Of a stretch of 53,083 nt of DNA, positions 37,690-46,119 are shown one piece after another (within the stretch, counting starts at the first letter, position 1; each line of letters begins with the position of its first letter). Origin of the DNA: Zoogloea sp. (GTDB lineage: Bacteria; Pseudomonadota; Gammaproteobacteria; Burkholderiales; Rhodocyclaceae); the NCBI GenBank assembly GCA_023150095.1, contig JAKLLO010000010.1, positions 1 to 53,083 of the forward strand, given 5' to 3'. Both the position numbers and the translations under genes were made by a program. Under the pieces are notes generated by a model. That model had not been told where the DNA came from, ran no database searches, and saw only the letters and a program-made list of their open reading frames with translations.

Positions 37690-38907
37690 ATGAGTACCCG
37701 CCTCCTCCTCGCCATCGACGAACACTGGCCCGCCCGCCCCGACTGCCCGTGGGTGCTCCTCGGGCCGGACGGCAAGCCGCTCTCCGAAGGCCACTCCGAA
37801 CCCCGCCACTGGCCCGCCGCCGCCGAGTGCGAACTCGTCCTCACCGGCCCCCAGTGCCTGTGGCTCGAGGTGCCCCTGCCCCGCGGCGCCCGGCGCGACC
37901 TGCCGCGCCTGCTGGCCTACGCGCTCGAAGACCGGCTGCTGAAAGATCCGGACACCCAGCACCTCACCGTCAGCCACCGCCGCCCCGCCGACGACGGCGA
38001 ACGTGACCTGGCCGGCGTGCTGGTGGTTTCCCGGGATCGCCTGCGCCAGCTCGTCGCCCAGTTCGCCGCCATCGGCCGCCCCGCCCGCAAGGCCTGGGCC
38101 GAGATCCAGACCGCCCCCGCCGGCGAAGGCTGGCACCTCAGCCTGTCCCCCACCGGCGCCATCCTGCGCACCGGCAGCGGTAGCGGTGTGGCCCTCGACG
38201 CCGACATCCTCGCCCCGCTGCTCGCCCAGCAGGCCGCCACCGCCCGCGCCGCCAACACCGCGCCGGGGCAAGTGGAGCTGCACCTCGCGCCGGCCACGCC
38301 GGCACCCGATCTCGCCCCCCTGCAGGCCGACACTGGCCTCGCCATCACCACCGGCGCAGCCTACCGCTGGTGGCAGGGCGTCGACCGCAAGGCCGCCAAC
38401 CTGCTGCAGGGCGAGTTCGCCTTCCGCGACGCCAGCACCGGCTGGCTCGGCAAGCTCAAACCGGCGGTGGCGCTGGGCTGCGGCGCGCTGGCCGTGTGGC
38501 TGACGGTCAACATCGGCGAGGTGCTGTGGCTGCGTCATCAGGTGGGTCAGCTGGGCGACCGGATCGAGCGCGTCTATCGCAGCACCTTCCCCAACGGCCC
38601 GGTGGTCGCCCCCGCCGCCCAGATGCGCCAGCAGCTCAACCTCGAGCGCGGCCGCCACGGCCTGCTCCGCGACGACGACGCCCTGGCCCTGCTGGCCCAG
38701 GCCGCCGAAGCCCTCGGCACCGACGCCGCCGGCGGCATCGCCGCGGTGCGCTTCGAGGAAGGCCGCCTCGACCTGACCCTCACCGGCCCCGCCGCCGCCC
38801 GCGCCGAAGCCGTGGTCGGTCTCCTCGCCAGCCGCGGCCTGCTCGCCAACCTGCGCGCCGACGGCGCCACGCCCCACCTGCTGCTGCGCCGGGAGAACCT
38901 GCAATGA
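37690..38907 (+). CDS. gspL: Type II secretion protein GspL
   Basis: This 405-residue bitopic platform protein has a cytoplasmic actin-like domain (about residues 1-240) that recruits GspE. One membrane segment follows (around 258-277, GCGALAVWLTVNIGEVLWL), then a periplasmic ferredoxin-like domain that binds GspM. It runs from 37690 to a stop overlapping the gspM start by 4 bases. Sequence identity to model GspL proteins is low, as is usual, and the assignment rests on position, length and layout. Confidence 0.88.
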   Translation: MSTRLLLAIDEHWPARPDCPWVLLGPDGKPLSEGHSEPRHWPAAAECELVLTGPQCLWLEVPLPRGARRDLPRLLAYALEDRLLKDPDTQHLTVSHRRPADDGERDLAGVLVVSRDRLRQLVAQFAAIGRPARKAWAEIQTAPAGEGWHLSLSPTGAILRTGSGSGVALDADILAPLLAQQAATARAANTAPGQVELHLAPATPAPDLAPLQADTGLAITTGAAYRWWQGVDRKAANLLQGEFAFRDASTGWLGKLKPAVALGCGALAVWLTVNIGEVLWLRHQVGQLGDRIERVYRSTFPNGPVVAPAAQMRQQLNLERGRHGLLRDDDALALLAQAAEALGTDAAGGIAAVRFEEGRLDLTLTGPAAARAEAVVGLLASRGLLANLRADGATPHLLLRRENLQ

Positions 38908-39416
38908 GCGCCCCCACGCCCCTCGCCCAGGCCGCCAGCGGCCCGATCACCCGCCTCGCCACCGCCTGGCAGGCCCGCAACCCTCGGGAGCGCACGCTGC
39001 TGATCGCTGCGGCCACCGTCATCGGCGTGGCGCTGGTCGTCAATCTGCTCGACTGGAGCCGCAGCGAGCGCACCCGCCTGGGCCGCAGCCTGCCCCGCGC
39101 CGAAGCCCAGCTGGAGCAGGTGCAGGAATCCGCCACCGAAATCGCCCGCCTGCGCGCCCAACCCGTGCCCCAGCGCCCCGCCGGCCCGGCCCTGCTCGAG
39201 ATGGTGCAGGCCTCGGCCAAGACCCGCGGCCTCGGCCTCGCCATCCAGACCATGGGCGACGGCCTGCAGGTCAAGGGCCAGGCCGGCTTCGACGAGCTCG
39301 TCGCCTGGCTCGCCACCCTCCAGAAAGACCAGGGCCTGCGCGTGGCGCGGATGGAGCTCCAGCAGCAGGGCCCCACCGCCAGCGTCGATCTGGCGCTGGT
39401 GGCCGGCAGCAACTGA
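38904..39416 (+). CDS. gspM: Type II secretion protein GspM
   Basis: This 170-residue inner-membrane partner of GspL has a short cytoplasmic N-terminus with NPRERTLL just before the membrane segment (LLIAAATVIGVALVVNLLDW, about 31-50). A predicted coiled region (RAEAQLEQVQESATEIARLRA) and a ferredoxin-like end follow. The size is normal. The stop at 39416 is the last point of tight gene packing in the operon. The next 450 bases are repeat-rich. Confidence 0.9.
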   Translation: MSAPTPLAQAASGPITRLATAWQARNPRERTLLIAAATVIGVALVVNLLDWSRSERTRLGRSLPRAEAQLEQVQESATEIARLRAQPVPQRPAGPALLEMVQASAKTRGLGLAIQTMGDGLQVKGQAGFDELVAWLATLQKDQGLRVARMELQQQGPTASVDLALVAGSN

Positions 39417-39440
39417 TGGCCGGGAACGACACCTCCCCCC

Positions 39441-39529
39441 CTGTGGGGGCGGCTTCAGCCGCCCTTCGCGCGTTGCTCAGGCACCTACGGCGGGCGAGCG
39501 TCCGTGGGCGACTGAAGTCGCCCCTACAG
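39441..39529 (+). repeat. REP pair (BIME-like), copy 1
   Basis: The first palindrome is GGCGGCTTCAGCCGCC with ctgtggg before it (39441-39464). The second is GGGCGACTGAAGTCGCCC followed by ctacag (39505-39529). They form stem-loops of 7-8 bp in inverted orientation, like bacterial interspersed mosaic elements. The same words recur at 39722-39810 and at the right edge of the window. Confidence 0.85.
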
Positions 39530-39573
39530 GCGCCCTGCAAATCATCCCGGCATGACGTGCCGCGTCACCCTCC

Positions 39574-39698
39574 ATGCTCCGCAAGCTGCTGATCTTCCTC
39601 GCCTTCGCCCTCGCCTTCGCCCTCGCGCTGCTCGTCGCCAAGGCGCCGGCGCGGCTGAAGCGCCGCCCGCGTCGATCTGATCCGGGTGGCGGGCTGCG
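39574..39698 (+). pseudogene. Decayed duplicate of the 5' end of gspN
   Basis: The frame begins MLRKLLIFLAFALAFALALL and continues VAKAPARL, matching the true gspN start (MLRKLLTFLVFALALLVAKAPARL) except for a four-residue FALA expansion and two substitutions. After codon 28 it departs from gspN (KRRPRRSDP) but a shared ggcgggctgcg word at 39688 keeps the 281-base offset. The frame then runs on through the second REP pair to 39885, where it is meaningless. Only the leader of the protein is copied, so this is a fragment and not a functional gene. Confidence 0.85.
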
Positions 39699-39721
39699 GA
39701 CGAGAAACCACACGTCCCTCC

Positions 39722-39810
39722 CTGTGGGGGCGGCTTCAGCCGCCCTTCGCGCGTTGCTCAGGCACCTGCGGCGGGCGAGCGTCCGTGGGCGACTGAAGTC
39801 GCCCCTACAG
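39722..39810 (+). repeat. REP pair (BIME-like), copy 2
   Basis: This is identical in layout to 39441-39529. The spacer between the two palindromes differs by a single base in what I can see (caccta versus cacctg), which points to a recent duplication. Confidence 0.85.
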
Positions 39811-39979
39811 GCGCCCCCGCAGGCGCCCTGCAAATCATCCCGGCCTGACGTGCCGCGTCACCTTCCATGCTCCGCAAGCTACTGACCTTCCTCGTCTTCG
39901 CCCTCGCGCTGCTCGTCGCCAAGGCGCCGGCGCGGCTGGTGGATGGGCTCGTCGCCCGCGCCACTGACGGCGGGCTGCG
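39722..39979 (+). repeat. Tandem duplication, copy 2 (REP pair plus start of the intact gspN)
   Basis: This is the counterpart of the unit at 39441-39698. Here the REP pair (39722-39810) is followed by an extra 12 bases (cccgcaggcgcc) and then the intact gspN start. Within the gspN leader this copy is 12 bases shorter. The two 12-base changes cancel, keeping the 281-base offset overall. Confidence 0.9.
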
Positions 39980-40619
39980 TCTGCAGCAGGCCGAAGGCAG
40001 CCTGTGGCACGGCCGCGGCGTGCTGGCCAGCCGCGACGCCAGCGGGCGCAGCCTCACCCCGTGGCTGCCCCTGGCCTGGGATTTCGACACCGCCGCCCTC
40101 GGCCGGCTGGCCGTGGGCTGGACCTTCTCCAGCAGCGGCAGCCCCATCGGCGCGGTCGAGGCCTCGGCCAGCGGTGTCGCCATCAACCGGCTCGCCCTCC
40201 ACGCCCCCGCCGACACCGCCCTGTCGTCCATTCCCCACCCGGCCGCCCGGGCCGGCTGGCAGGGCGACCTGACCCTCGAGGCGCCCACCTGGCAGTGCCC
40301 GCCCGACGGCCGCTGCACGGGCGAAGCCCGCCTGCTGTGGCGCGGCGCCCGCAGCGCGCTGTTCCCCGGCCGCCAGTTTGGCGACTACGAGCTGCGCGTC
40401 ACCGCCCGCAGCGGCGACCTGCGCTTCCAGCTCGCCACCCTGGCCGGCGCCATCCAGGCCAGCGGCCAGGGCGAGGCCCCCTACGGCAAGCTGCCGCGCT
40501 TCGACGGCCGCATCAGCGGCGACCCGGAGTTCCTCTCCCGGCTGCCCGCCATCGCCGGCGGCGCCGCCCGCGCCACCGGCCAGCCGGGGCAGTTCGAAAT
40601 CCACTGGCCGCCCCGGTGA
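39867..40619 (+). CDS. gspN: Type II secretion protein GspN
   Basis: This 250-residue protein of the T2SSN family has one N-terminal membrane segment (LLTFLVFALALLVAKAPA) and a beta-rich periplasmic domain starting with LRLQQAEGSLWHGRGVL. GspN occurs in some T2SS operons and is often dispensable. Its relatives are part of the outer membrane or lipid-linked beta-sandwich families. Here the 5' end lies in copy 2 of a tandem duplication, so its ribosome-binding region has been re-created next to a REP pair. It is separated from gspM by 450 bases, unlike all other gsp genes, which may reduce its expression relative to the operon. Confidence 0.88.
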   Translation: MLRKLLTFLVFALALLVAKAPARLVDGLVARATDGGLRLQQAEGSLWHGRGVLASRDASGRSLTPWLPLAWDFDTAALGRLAVGWTFSSSGSPIGAVEASASGVAINRLALHAPADTALSSIPHPAARAGWQGDLTLEAPTWQCPPDGRCTGEARLLWRGARSALFPGRQFGDYELRVTARSGDLRFQLATLAGAIQASGQGEAPYGKLPRFDGRISGDPEFLSRLPAIAGGAARATGQPGQFEIHWPPR

Positions 40620-40657
40620 AATCCGTCACGACGCGCTGTCACCCGCATCCGCCAGAA

Positions 40658-40685
40658 TTGAAAGTTCATTCCAACCGACTACAAC
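40658..40685 (+). promoter_or_regulatory. Possible promoter of tal
   Basis: TTGAAA, 16 bases, TACAAC lies just 13 bases before the tal ATG. Both boxes are partial matches, and the very short leader would leave little room for a ribosome-binding site, so this is tentative. Confidence 0.3.
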
Positions 40686-40698
40686 CGCGATCCACGCC

Positions 40699-41778
40699 AT
40701 GAATCCGATCCAAGCCGCCCGCGCCGCCGGCCAGCAAGTCTGGCTCGACAACCTGTCCCGCTCGCTCATCCAGTCCGGCGAGCTTGCCCGCCACATCGAA
40801 GCCGGCGTGGCCGGCGTCACCACCAACCCGGCGATCTTCCACAAGGCCATCGCCGAGGGCCAGGACTACCGCCCCGCCCTCGACGCCATGAACGGCGAAA
40901 ACCTGAGCGCCGAAGCCCGCTACGAGCGGCTGGTGATCGAAGACGTGCAGCGCGCCTGCGACGTGATCCGCCCGGTTTTTGACGCGAGCAACGGCGACGC
41001 CGGCTACGTGAGCCTGGAAGTCTCCCCGGCGCTGGCCGACGACGAAGCCGGCACCGTGGCCGCCGCCCGCCGTCTGCGCGCCGCCGTCGCCCGCGACAAC
41101 CTGCTGGTGAAGATCCCCGCCACCGCCGCCGGCGTGCGCGCCATCGAAACCCTCACCGGCGAAGGCCTCAGCATCAACGTCACGCTGATGTTCTCGCTGG
41201 CCCACGTGGACGCCGTCGCCGGCGCCTACCAGCGCGGCCTCAACAAGCTCGCCGCCGCCGGTGGCGACCTGAGCCGCGTGCGCTCGGTGGCCAGCGTGTT
41301 CCTGTCCCGCTGGGACAGCCTGATCGACAAGCAGCTCGACGACATCGGCACGCCCGAAGCCCTGGCCCTGCGTGGCAAGGCCGGCGTGGCCCTGGCCCGT
41401 CAGGCCTACCAGCGCTATCTGGCGCGCTTCCACGGCGCCGGCTTCGCGGCCCTCGCCGCCAAGGGCGCCCGGCCCCAGAGCATGCTGTGGGCGAGCACGG
41501 GCACCAAGAACGCCGCTTACTCCGACCTGATGTACGTCGAGCCGCTGATCGGGCCCGAAACCGTCAACACCCTGCCCGACGCCACCCTCGCCGCCTTCGC
41601 CGACCACGGCAAGGTGACGCCGGGCAGCATCACCGCCGACGTGGAGGCGTCCGCCGCCCACATCGCCGCGCTGGCCGCCCTGGGCCTCGACATGAACCAG
41701 CTCGGCGAACGCCTGCAGGCCGACGGCCTCGCACAGTTTGCGGTGGCCTTCGGCAAGCTGCTCGAACTGACGGCCTGA
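40699..41778 (+). CDS. tal: Transaldolase (Tal)
   Basis: This 359-residue TIM-barrel enzyme of the non-oxidative pentose phosphate pathway moves a dihydroxyacetone unit between sugar phosphates through a Schiff base with Lys138 in LLVKIPAT. Other family motifs are GVTTNPAIF near the N-terminus and VSLEVSPALADD. The length places it in the long TalB-like group II found in actinobacteria and many betaproteobacteria, rather than the 317-residue E. coli type. An ATG at 40699 begins MNPIQAARAAGQQVWLDNLSR. The frame is open upstream, overlapping gspN, but without family character. Confidence 0.95.
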   Translation: MNPIQAARAAGQQVWLDNLSRSLIQSGELARHIEAGVAGVTTNPAIFHKAIAEGQDYRPALDAMNGENLSAEARYERLVIEDVQRACDVIRPVFDASNGDAGYVSLEVSPALADDEAGTVAAARRLRAAVARDNLLVKIPATAAGVRAIETLTGEGLSINVTLMFSLAHVDAVAGAYQRGLNKLAAAGGDLSRVRSVASVFLSRWDSLIDKQLDDIGTPEALALRGKAGVALARQAYQRYLARFHGAGFAALAAKGARPQSMLWASTGTKNAAYSDLMYVEPLIGPETVNTLPDATLAAFADHGKVTPGSITADVEASAAHIAALAALGLDMNQLGERLQADGLAQFAVAFGKLLELTA

Positions 41779-41824
41779 ACCTGACCGGCAAGGGGCGGCC
41801 CCGGTCTCCCCTGCCCTCCCCACC

Positions 41825-41840
41825 GGGCGCGTCCGCGCCC
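41825..41840 (+). terminator. GC hairpin after tal
   Basis: GGGCGCG-TC-CGCGCCC is a 7-bp stem with a two-base loop, 46 bases after the tal stop. Only a C/T-rich stretch follows, so it is a weak or non-canonical terminator. Confidence 0.3.
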
Positions 41841-41950
41841 CGCTCCCTTCTGCTCTCCCCCATCACCCGCACCGCCCAGCGACCGACGGGCACGGCCCGG
41901 CGCATGGGCTAGAATCACGCTTTCGCAAAAGCTGATACACAAGGATTCCC

Positions 41951-44638
41951 ATGCCCACCTCCGGCACCCTCATCCTCCGCGAGGCCTACCAGCCCCTGGC
42001 CTATGGCGTCGAGACGGTCGATCTCGATTTCAACCTCGATCCCCAGGCCACCGTCGTCACCAGCCGCCTCAAGTGCGTGCGCAATCCGGATGCCGCCGCC
42101 GGCCCGGTGGTGCTGTTTGGCGAGGCGCTGGAGCTGGTGTCCATCGCCATCGACGGCGCCGCGCCGGCCGAAGGCCAGGTGCGCGAGACGGAATCCGGGC
42201 TCGAGGTGGATGTGAGCGCCGACGAGGTGGTGCTCACCATCGTCACCCGCATCAACCCGTCCGCCAACCTCACGCTGTCCGGGCTGTACCAGTCCCGCGG
42301 CGGCTTCTTCACCCAGTGCGAGGCCGAAGGCTTCCGCCGCATCACCTATTTCCCGGACCGTCCCGACGTGATGGCCCGCTACACCGTGCGCCTGGAGGCC
42401 GACGCCGCCACCTGCCCGGTGCTGCTCTCCAACGGCAACCTGCTCGAAACCGGCACGCTGCCTAACGGCCGTCACTTTGCCCGCTGGGAAGACCCCTTCC
42501 TCAAGCCGTCCTACCTGTTTGCGCTGGTGGCCGCCGAGCTGTCGGCGCTGGAGCGCACCGTCACCACCATGAGCGGCCGCGACGTGCTGCTGCAGGTCTG
42601 GGTCGAGGCGCGCGATCTCGACCGCGTTTCCCACGCGATGGATTCACTGATCCACTCGATGCGCTGGGACGAGGAAGTCTTCGGGCTGGAGCTCGACCTT
42701 GACCGCTTCATGATCGTCGCCGTGTCGGATTTCAACATGGGCGCCATGGAGAACAAGGGCCTCAACATCTTCAACACCAAGTACGTGCTGGCCAACCCGG
42801 ATACCGGCACTGATCTGGACTTTGAAAACGTCGAGAGCGTCGTCGCCCACGAATACTTCCACAACTGGACGGGCAACCGCGTCACCTGCCGCGACTGGTT
42901 CCAGCTCACGCTGAAGGAAGGCCTCACCGTCTTCCGCGACCAGCAATTCACCGCCGACATGATGGCGCGGGCGTCGGATTCGCCGGCCGCCGCCGCATCC
43001 GCCCGGGCCGTCACCCGCATCGCCAACGTGCGCGGCCTGCGCAGCGGGCAGTTCCCCGAAGATGCCGGCCCGATGGCCCACCCGATCCGCCCGGACAGCT
43101 ACCAGGAGATCAACAACTTCTACACCGCCACGGTGTATCAGAAGGGCGCCGAGGTGATCCGGATGATCCTCACCCTGCTGGGCCGCGAAGGCTTCCGCAA
43201 CGGGATGGACCTCTACTTCTCGTACCACGACGGCCAGGCCGTCACCTGCGACGACTTCGTGGGCTGCATGGCCGAGGCCAACGGCGCCGATCTCGACCTC
43301 TTCATGCGCTGGTACAGCCAGGCCGGCACGCCGCGCCTGAAGGCCGAAGGCGCCTGGGATGCCGCCACCGGCACCTACACCCTCACCCTCAGCCAATCCA
43401 CCCCGCCGACGCCCGGCCAGCCCGACAAGCTGCCCCTGCACATCCCGGTGGCCGTGGGCCTGATCGGGCCGGACGGCGCCGACCTGCCGCTGCGCCTTGA
43501 AGGCGAGGCCAACGCCGGCGACACCACCCGCGTGCTCAACCTCAAGGAGGCCAGCCGCAGCTGGCGTTTCACCGGCCTCGCGGCCGAGCCGGTGCCGTCG
43601 GTGCTGCGCGGCTACTCCGCGCCGGTGATCCTGGAGATCGACGAGAGCGACGAGCGCCTCGCCTTCCGCATGGCCCATGACGCCGACCCGTTCAACCGCT
43701 GGGATGCCGCCCAGCGCTTCATGGAGCGCGTCGTGCTGGGCCTCGCCGCCGACGCTGCCGCCGGCCGCAAGCTGGAAGTGCCCCAGGCCTTCGGCCACGC
43801 CTTCCGCGCGCTGCTGGTCAATGAAAGCCTCGACCCGGCCTTCGTCGCCGAAACCCTGGCCCTGCCGTCCGAAGCCTATCTGCTGGAGCGCATGCAGCCG
43901 GCCGACCCGGCGCCGCTCCGCGCCGCGCTGATCCACCTGATGCGCGAAGTCGGGCAGGCCATGCAGGCCGACTTCCTCGGCCGCTACCTGGATCTGGAAG
44001 TCGAAGGCGAATACCGCTACCACCCGGCCGACGCCGGCAAGCGCAGCCTGCGCAACCTGTGCCTGCGCTATCTCGCCGCCTGGGGTGGCCCCACCGCCAT
44101 CGACCTGGCCGTCAAGCAGTTCGAGCACGCCGGCAACATGACCGAGCGCTACGGCGCCCTGGCCGCGCTGGTGCAGAGCGACGCCCCCCAGCGCACCGAG
44201 GCCCTGGCCGCCTTCCACGACCGCTACAGCGATGACGCGCTGGTGCTCGACAAGTGGTTCATGCTCCAGGCCACCGCCTGGCGCTGGTCCGACGCCGCGC
44301 CCGCCACGCTCGATCAGGTGCGCGCGCTGATGGGCAACCCGGCCTTCAGCCTCTCCAACCCCAACAAGGTGTATTCGCTCCTGGGCGGTTACTTCAAGAG
44401 CAACGCCGCCGAGTTCCACCGGCCCGACGGCGCCGGCTACGCCTTCTGGGCCGAGCAGGTGGTGGCGCTCGACCGCAACAACCCGCAGGTCGCCTCGCGC
44501 ATGGCCCGGGCGCTGGAAGGCTGGCGCAAGTTCACGCCGGAGATCCAGGCCCGCATCCGCGTGGCGCTGGAGCAGGTCGCCGCCACCGAAGGCCTGTCGC
44601 CGGACGTGGCCGAGATCGTCGGCAAGGCCCTGGGCTGA
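41951..44638 (+). CDS. pepN: Aminopeptidase N (PepN)
   Basis: This 895-residue M1-family zinc metallopeptidase releases N-terminal residues from peptides in the cytoplasm. The exopeptidase motif GAMEN is at residues 264-268. The zinc motif HEYFH is at 300-304 with the third ligand Glu some 19 residues further (LKEGLTVFRDQQF). The length and the C-terminal helical domain match gammaproteobacterial PepN. An AAGGA ribosome-binding site lies five bases from the ATG, and a TAGAAT box (41910-41915) stands upstream without a good -35. It ends in a terminator hairpin (44647-44680). Confidence 0.97.
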   Translation: MPTSGTLILREAYQPLAYGVETVDLDFNLDPQATVVTSRLKCVRNPDAAAGPVVLFGEALELVSIAIDGAAPAEGQVRETESGLEVDVSADEVVLTIVTRINPSANLTLSGLYQSRGGFFTQCEAEGFRRITYFPDRPDVMARYTVRLEADAATCPVLLSNGNLLETGTLPNGRHFARWEDPFLKPSYLFALVAAELSALERTVTTMSGRDVLLQVWVEARDLDRVSHAMDSLIHSMRWDEEVFGLELDLDRFMIVAVSDFNMGAMENKGLNIFNTKYVLANPDTGTDLDFENVESVVAHEYFHNWTGNRVTCRDWFQLTLKEGLTVFRDQQFTADMMARASDSPAAAASARAVTRIANVRGLRSGQFPEDAGPMAHPIRPDSYQEINNFYTATVYQKGAEVIRMILTLLGREGFRNGMDLYFSYHDGQAVTCDDFVGCMAEANGADLDLFMRWYSQAGTPRLKAEGAWDAATGTYTLTLSQSTPPTPGQPDKLPLHIPVAVGLIGPDGADLPLRLEGEANAGDTTRVLNLKEASRSWRFTGLAAEPVPSVLRGYSAPVILEIDESDERLAFRMAHDADPFNRWDAAQRFMERVVLGLAADAAAGRKLEVPQAFGHAFRALLVNESLDPAFVAETLALPSEAYLLERMQPADPAPLRAALIHLMREVGQAMQADFLGRYLDLEVEGEYRYHPADAGKRSLRNLCLRYLAAWGGPTAIDLAVKQFEHAGNMTERYGALAALVQSDAPQRTEALAAFHDRYSDDALVLDKWFMLQATAWRWSDAAPATLDQVRALMGNPAFSLSNPNKVYSLLGGYFKSNAAEFHRPDGAGYAFWAEQVVALDRNNPQVASRMARALEGWRKFTPEIQARIRVALEQVAATEGLSPDVAEIVGKALG

Positions 44639-44646
44639 GGCCCGCC

Positions 44647-44680
44647 CCGGGCAGCCGCCGGCATGATCGGCGCTGCCCGG
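44647..44680 (+). terminator. Intrinsic terminator downstream of pepN
   Basis: A long stem (ccgggcagccgccg against cggcgctgcccgg, with one bulged C) and a short loop end 42 bases after the stop codon and are followed by aataggtttt. This is a plausible Rho-independent terminator. Confidence 0.6.
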
Positions 44681-44806
44681 AATAGGTTTTCGTCATTCAT
44701 CCGGGCCCGGCAGTGGCATCTGCCGCAGCCGGCTGTCCGGGCGGGCGGCACCCCGGCGACGGCTCCGGTATCATGGGCGACCTTCAAAATTTTTGCAGCG
44801 CGGCAA

Positions 44807-45454
44807 ATGGAACTCCTCACCACCTTCATCGACATCGTCCTGCACCTCGACGTGCATCTGGCGGCCCTCACCGCCCAGTACGGCACCTGGATCTACATGA
44901 TCCTGTTCCTCATCATCTTCTGCGAGACCGGGCTGGTGGTTTTCCCCTTCCTGCCGGGCGATTCGCTGCTCTTCGTGGCCGGTGCGCTGGCCGCCACCGG
45001 CGGCATGGACATCTGGGTGCTGTGCGCGGTGCTGCTGACCGCCGCGGTGCTGGGCGACAACACCAACTACTGGATCGGCCACACCATCGGGCCCAAGGTG
45101 TTCCGCTGGGAGAACTCCCGCTTCTTCAACCGTGCGGCCTTCGACAAGACCCACTCCTACTTCGAATCCCACGGTGGCAAGACCATCATCATCGCCCGCT
45201 TCCTGCCGCTGCTGCGCACCTTCGCCCCCTTCGTGGCCGGCGTGGCGCGCATGACCTACGCCCGCTTCGTGGCGCTGGATTTCCTCGGCGGCTTCATCTG
45301 GATCTTCTCCCTGTGCTGGCTGGGCTACGGCTTCGGCAACATGCCGGTGGTGAAGAAGAACCTGTCGGTGGTGATCCTCGGCATCATCGCCATCTCGCTG
45401 CTGCCGGTCGCCATCGGCTGGCTCAAGGGCCGTCGCGCCCAGGCGGCGGGCTGA
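44807..45454 (+). CDS. DedA family membrane protein
   Basis: This 215-residue polytopic inner-membrane protein has the two family motifs: FPFLPGDSLLFVAG near residue 47, and GGKTIIIARFLPLLRTFAPFVAG (about residue 122 on), carrying the conserved arginines and proline. DedA/SNARE-associated proteins are now linked to flipping of undecaprenyl phosphate or phospholipids across the membrane, and their loss affects envelope stress and drug resistance. The ATG at 44807 was chosen over upstream frames since it gives MELLTTFIDIVLHLDVHLAALT, the usual start. purN follows after ten bases. Confidence 0.92.
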   Translation: MELLTTFIDIVLHLDVHLAALTAQYGTWIYMILFLIIFCETGLVVFPFLPGDSLLFVAGALAATGGMDIWVLCAVLLTAAVLGDNTNYWIGHTIGPKVFRWENSRFFNRAAFDKTHSYFESHGGKTIIIARFLPLLRTFAPFVAGVARMTYARFVALDFLGGFIWIFSLCWLGYGFGNMPVVKKNLSVVILGIIAISLLPVAIGWLKGRRAQAAG

Positions 45455-45464
45455 GGCTGCAAGC

Positions 45465-46109
45465 ATGAAAAACATCGTCATCCTGATCTCCGGCCGGGGC
45501 AGCAACATGGAAGCCATCGTCCGGGCGCAGATCCCCGGCGTGAAGATCGCCGCCGTCATCTCCAACCGGCCCGACGCCGCCGGCCTGGCCTTTGCCGCCA
45601 GCCACGGCATTACCGCCCAGGTGGTCGATCACAAGGCCTACCCCAGCCGCGAGGCCTTCGACGCCGCGCTGGCCGAGACCATCGACGCCCACCATCCCGA
45701 TCTGGTGGTGCTGGCCGGCTTCATGCGCGTGCTCACCGACGGCTTCGTGGGGCGCTACAACGGCCGCCTGCTCAACATCCACCCCAGCCTGCTGCCGTCA
45801 TTCCCGGGCCTCCACACCCACCAGCGCGCGCTGGACGCCGGCGTGCGGGTGGCGGGCACCACGGTGCATTTCGTCACCCCGACCCTCGACTGCGGCCCCA
45901 TCGTGATCCAGGCCGTGGTGCCGGTGCTGGATGGCGACGACGAAGCCGCGCTGGCCGCCCGGGTGCTGGTGCAGGAACATCGCATCTACCCCCAGGCCGT
46001 GCGCTGGTTCGTCGAGGATCGCCTCTGCCTCACCGCCGATGGCAAGGTGCGGGTGACCAACGAACCCACCGGCCCCGCCGGCTGGACGGTACCGCCCGTC
46101 GAGGGCTGA
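45465..46109 (+). CDS. purN: Phosphoribosylglycinamide formyltransferase PurN
   Basis: This 214-residue enzyme transfers a formyl group from 10-formyltetrahydrofolate to glycinamide ribonucleotide, step three of purine synthesis. It begins MKNIVILISGRGSNMEAIV with the GAR-phosphate-binding GRGSN. The catalytic Asn and His lie in NIHPSLLPSFPG and the Asp in TLDCGPIV. The length is typical. It lies between a DedA gene and a DUF3108 gene and may be co-transcribed with both. Confidence 0.97.
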   Translation: MKNIVILISGRGSNMEAIVRAQIPGVKIAAVISNRPDAAGLAFAASHGITAQVVDHKAYPSREAFDAALAETIDAHHPDLVVLAGFMRVLTDGFVGRYNGRLLNIHPSLLPSFPGLHTHQRALDAGVRVAGTTVHFVTPTLDCGPIVIQAVVPVLDGDDEAALAARVLVQEHRIYPQAVRWFVEDRLCLTADGKVRVTNEPTGPAGWTVPPVEG

Positions 46110-46119
46110 CCGGCGCATC

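Larger units (their letters stand above)
39441..39698 (+). repeat. Tandem duplication, copy 1 (REP pair plus 5' end of gspN)
   Basis: This stretch aligns with 39722-39979 at a constant offset of 281 bases, except where a 12-base difference shifts it between the REP pair and the gspN leader. It contains two palindromic elements in opposite orientation, a spacer and the first 24 or so codons of gspN, then drifts. The similar flanking words cgggaacgac and cggacgagaaac suggest the duplicated unit began slightly upstream, just after gspM. Confidence 0.9.

Noticed and set aside
39574..39885. A second functional small protein with a membrane segment before gspN
   Set aside because: It is explained by duplication of the gspN leader. 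Beyond codon 28 the frame runs through REP palindromes, so a pseudogene fragment is the better reading.
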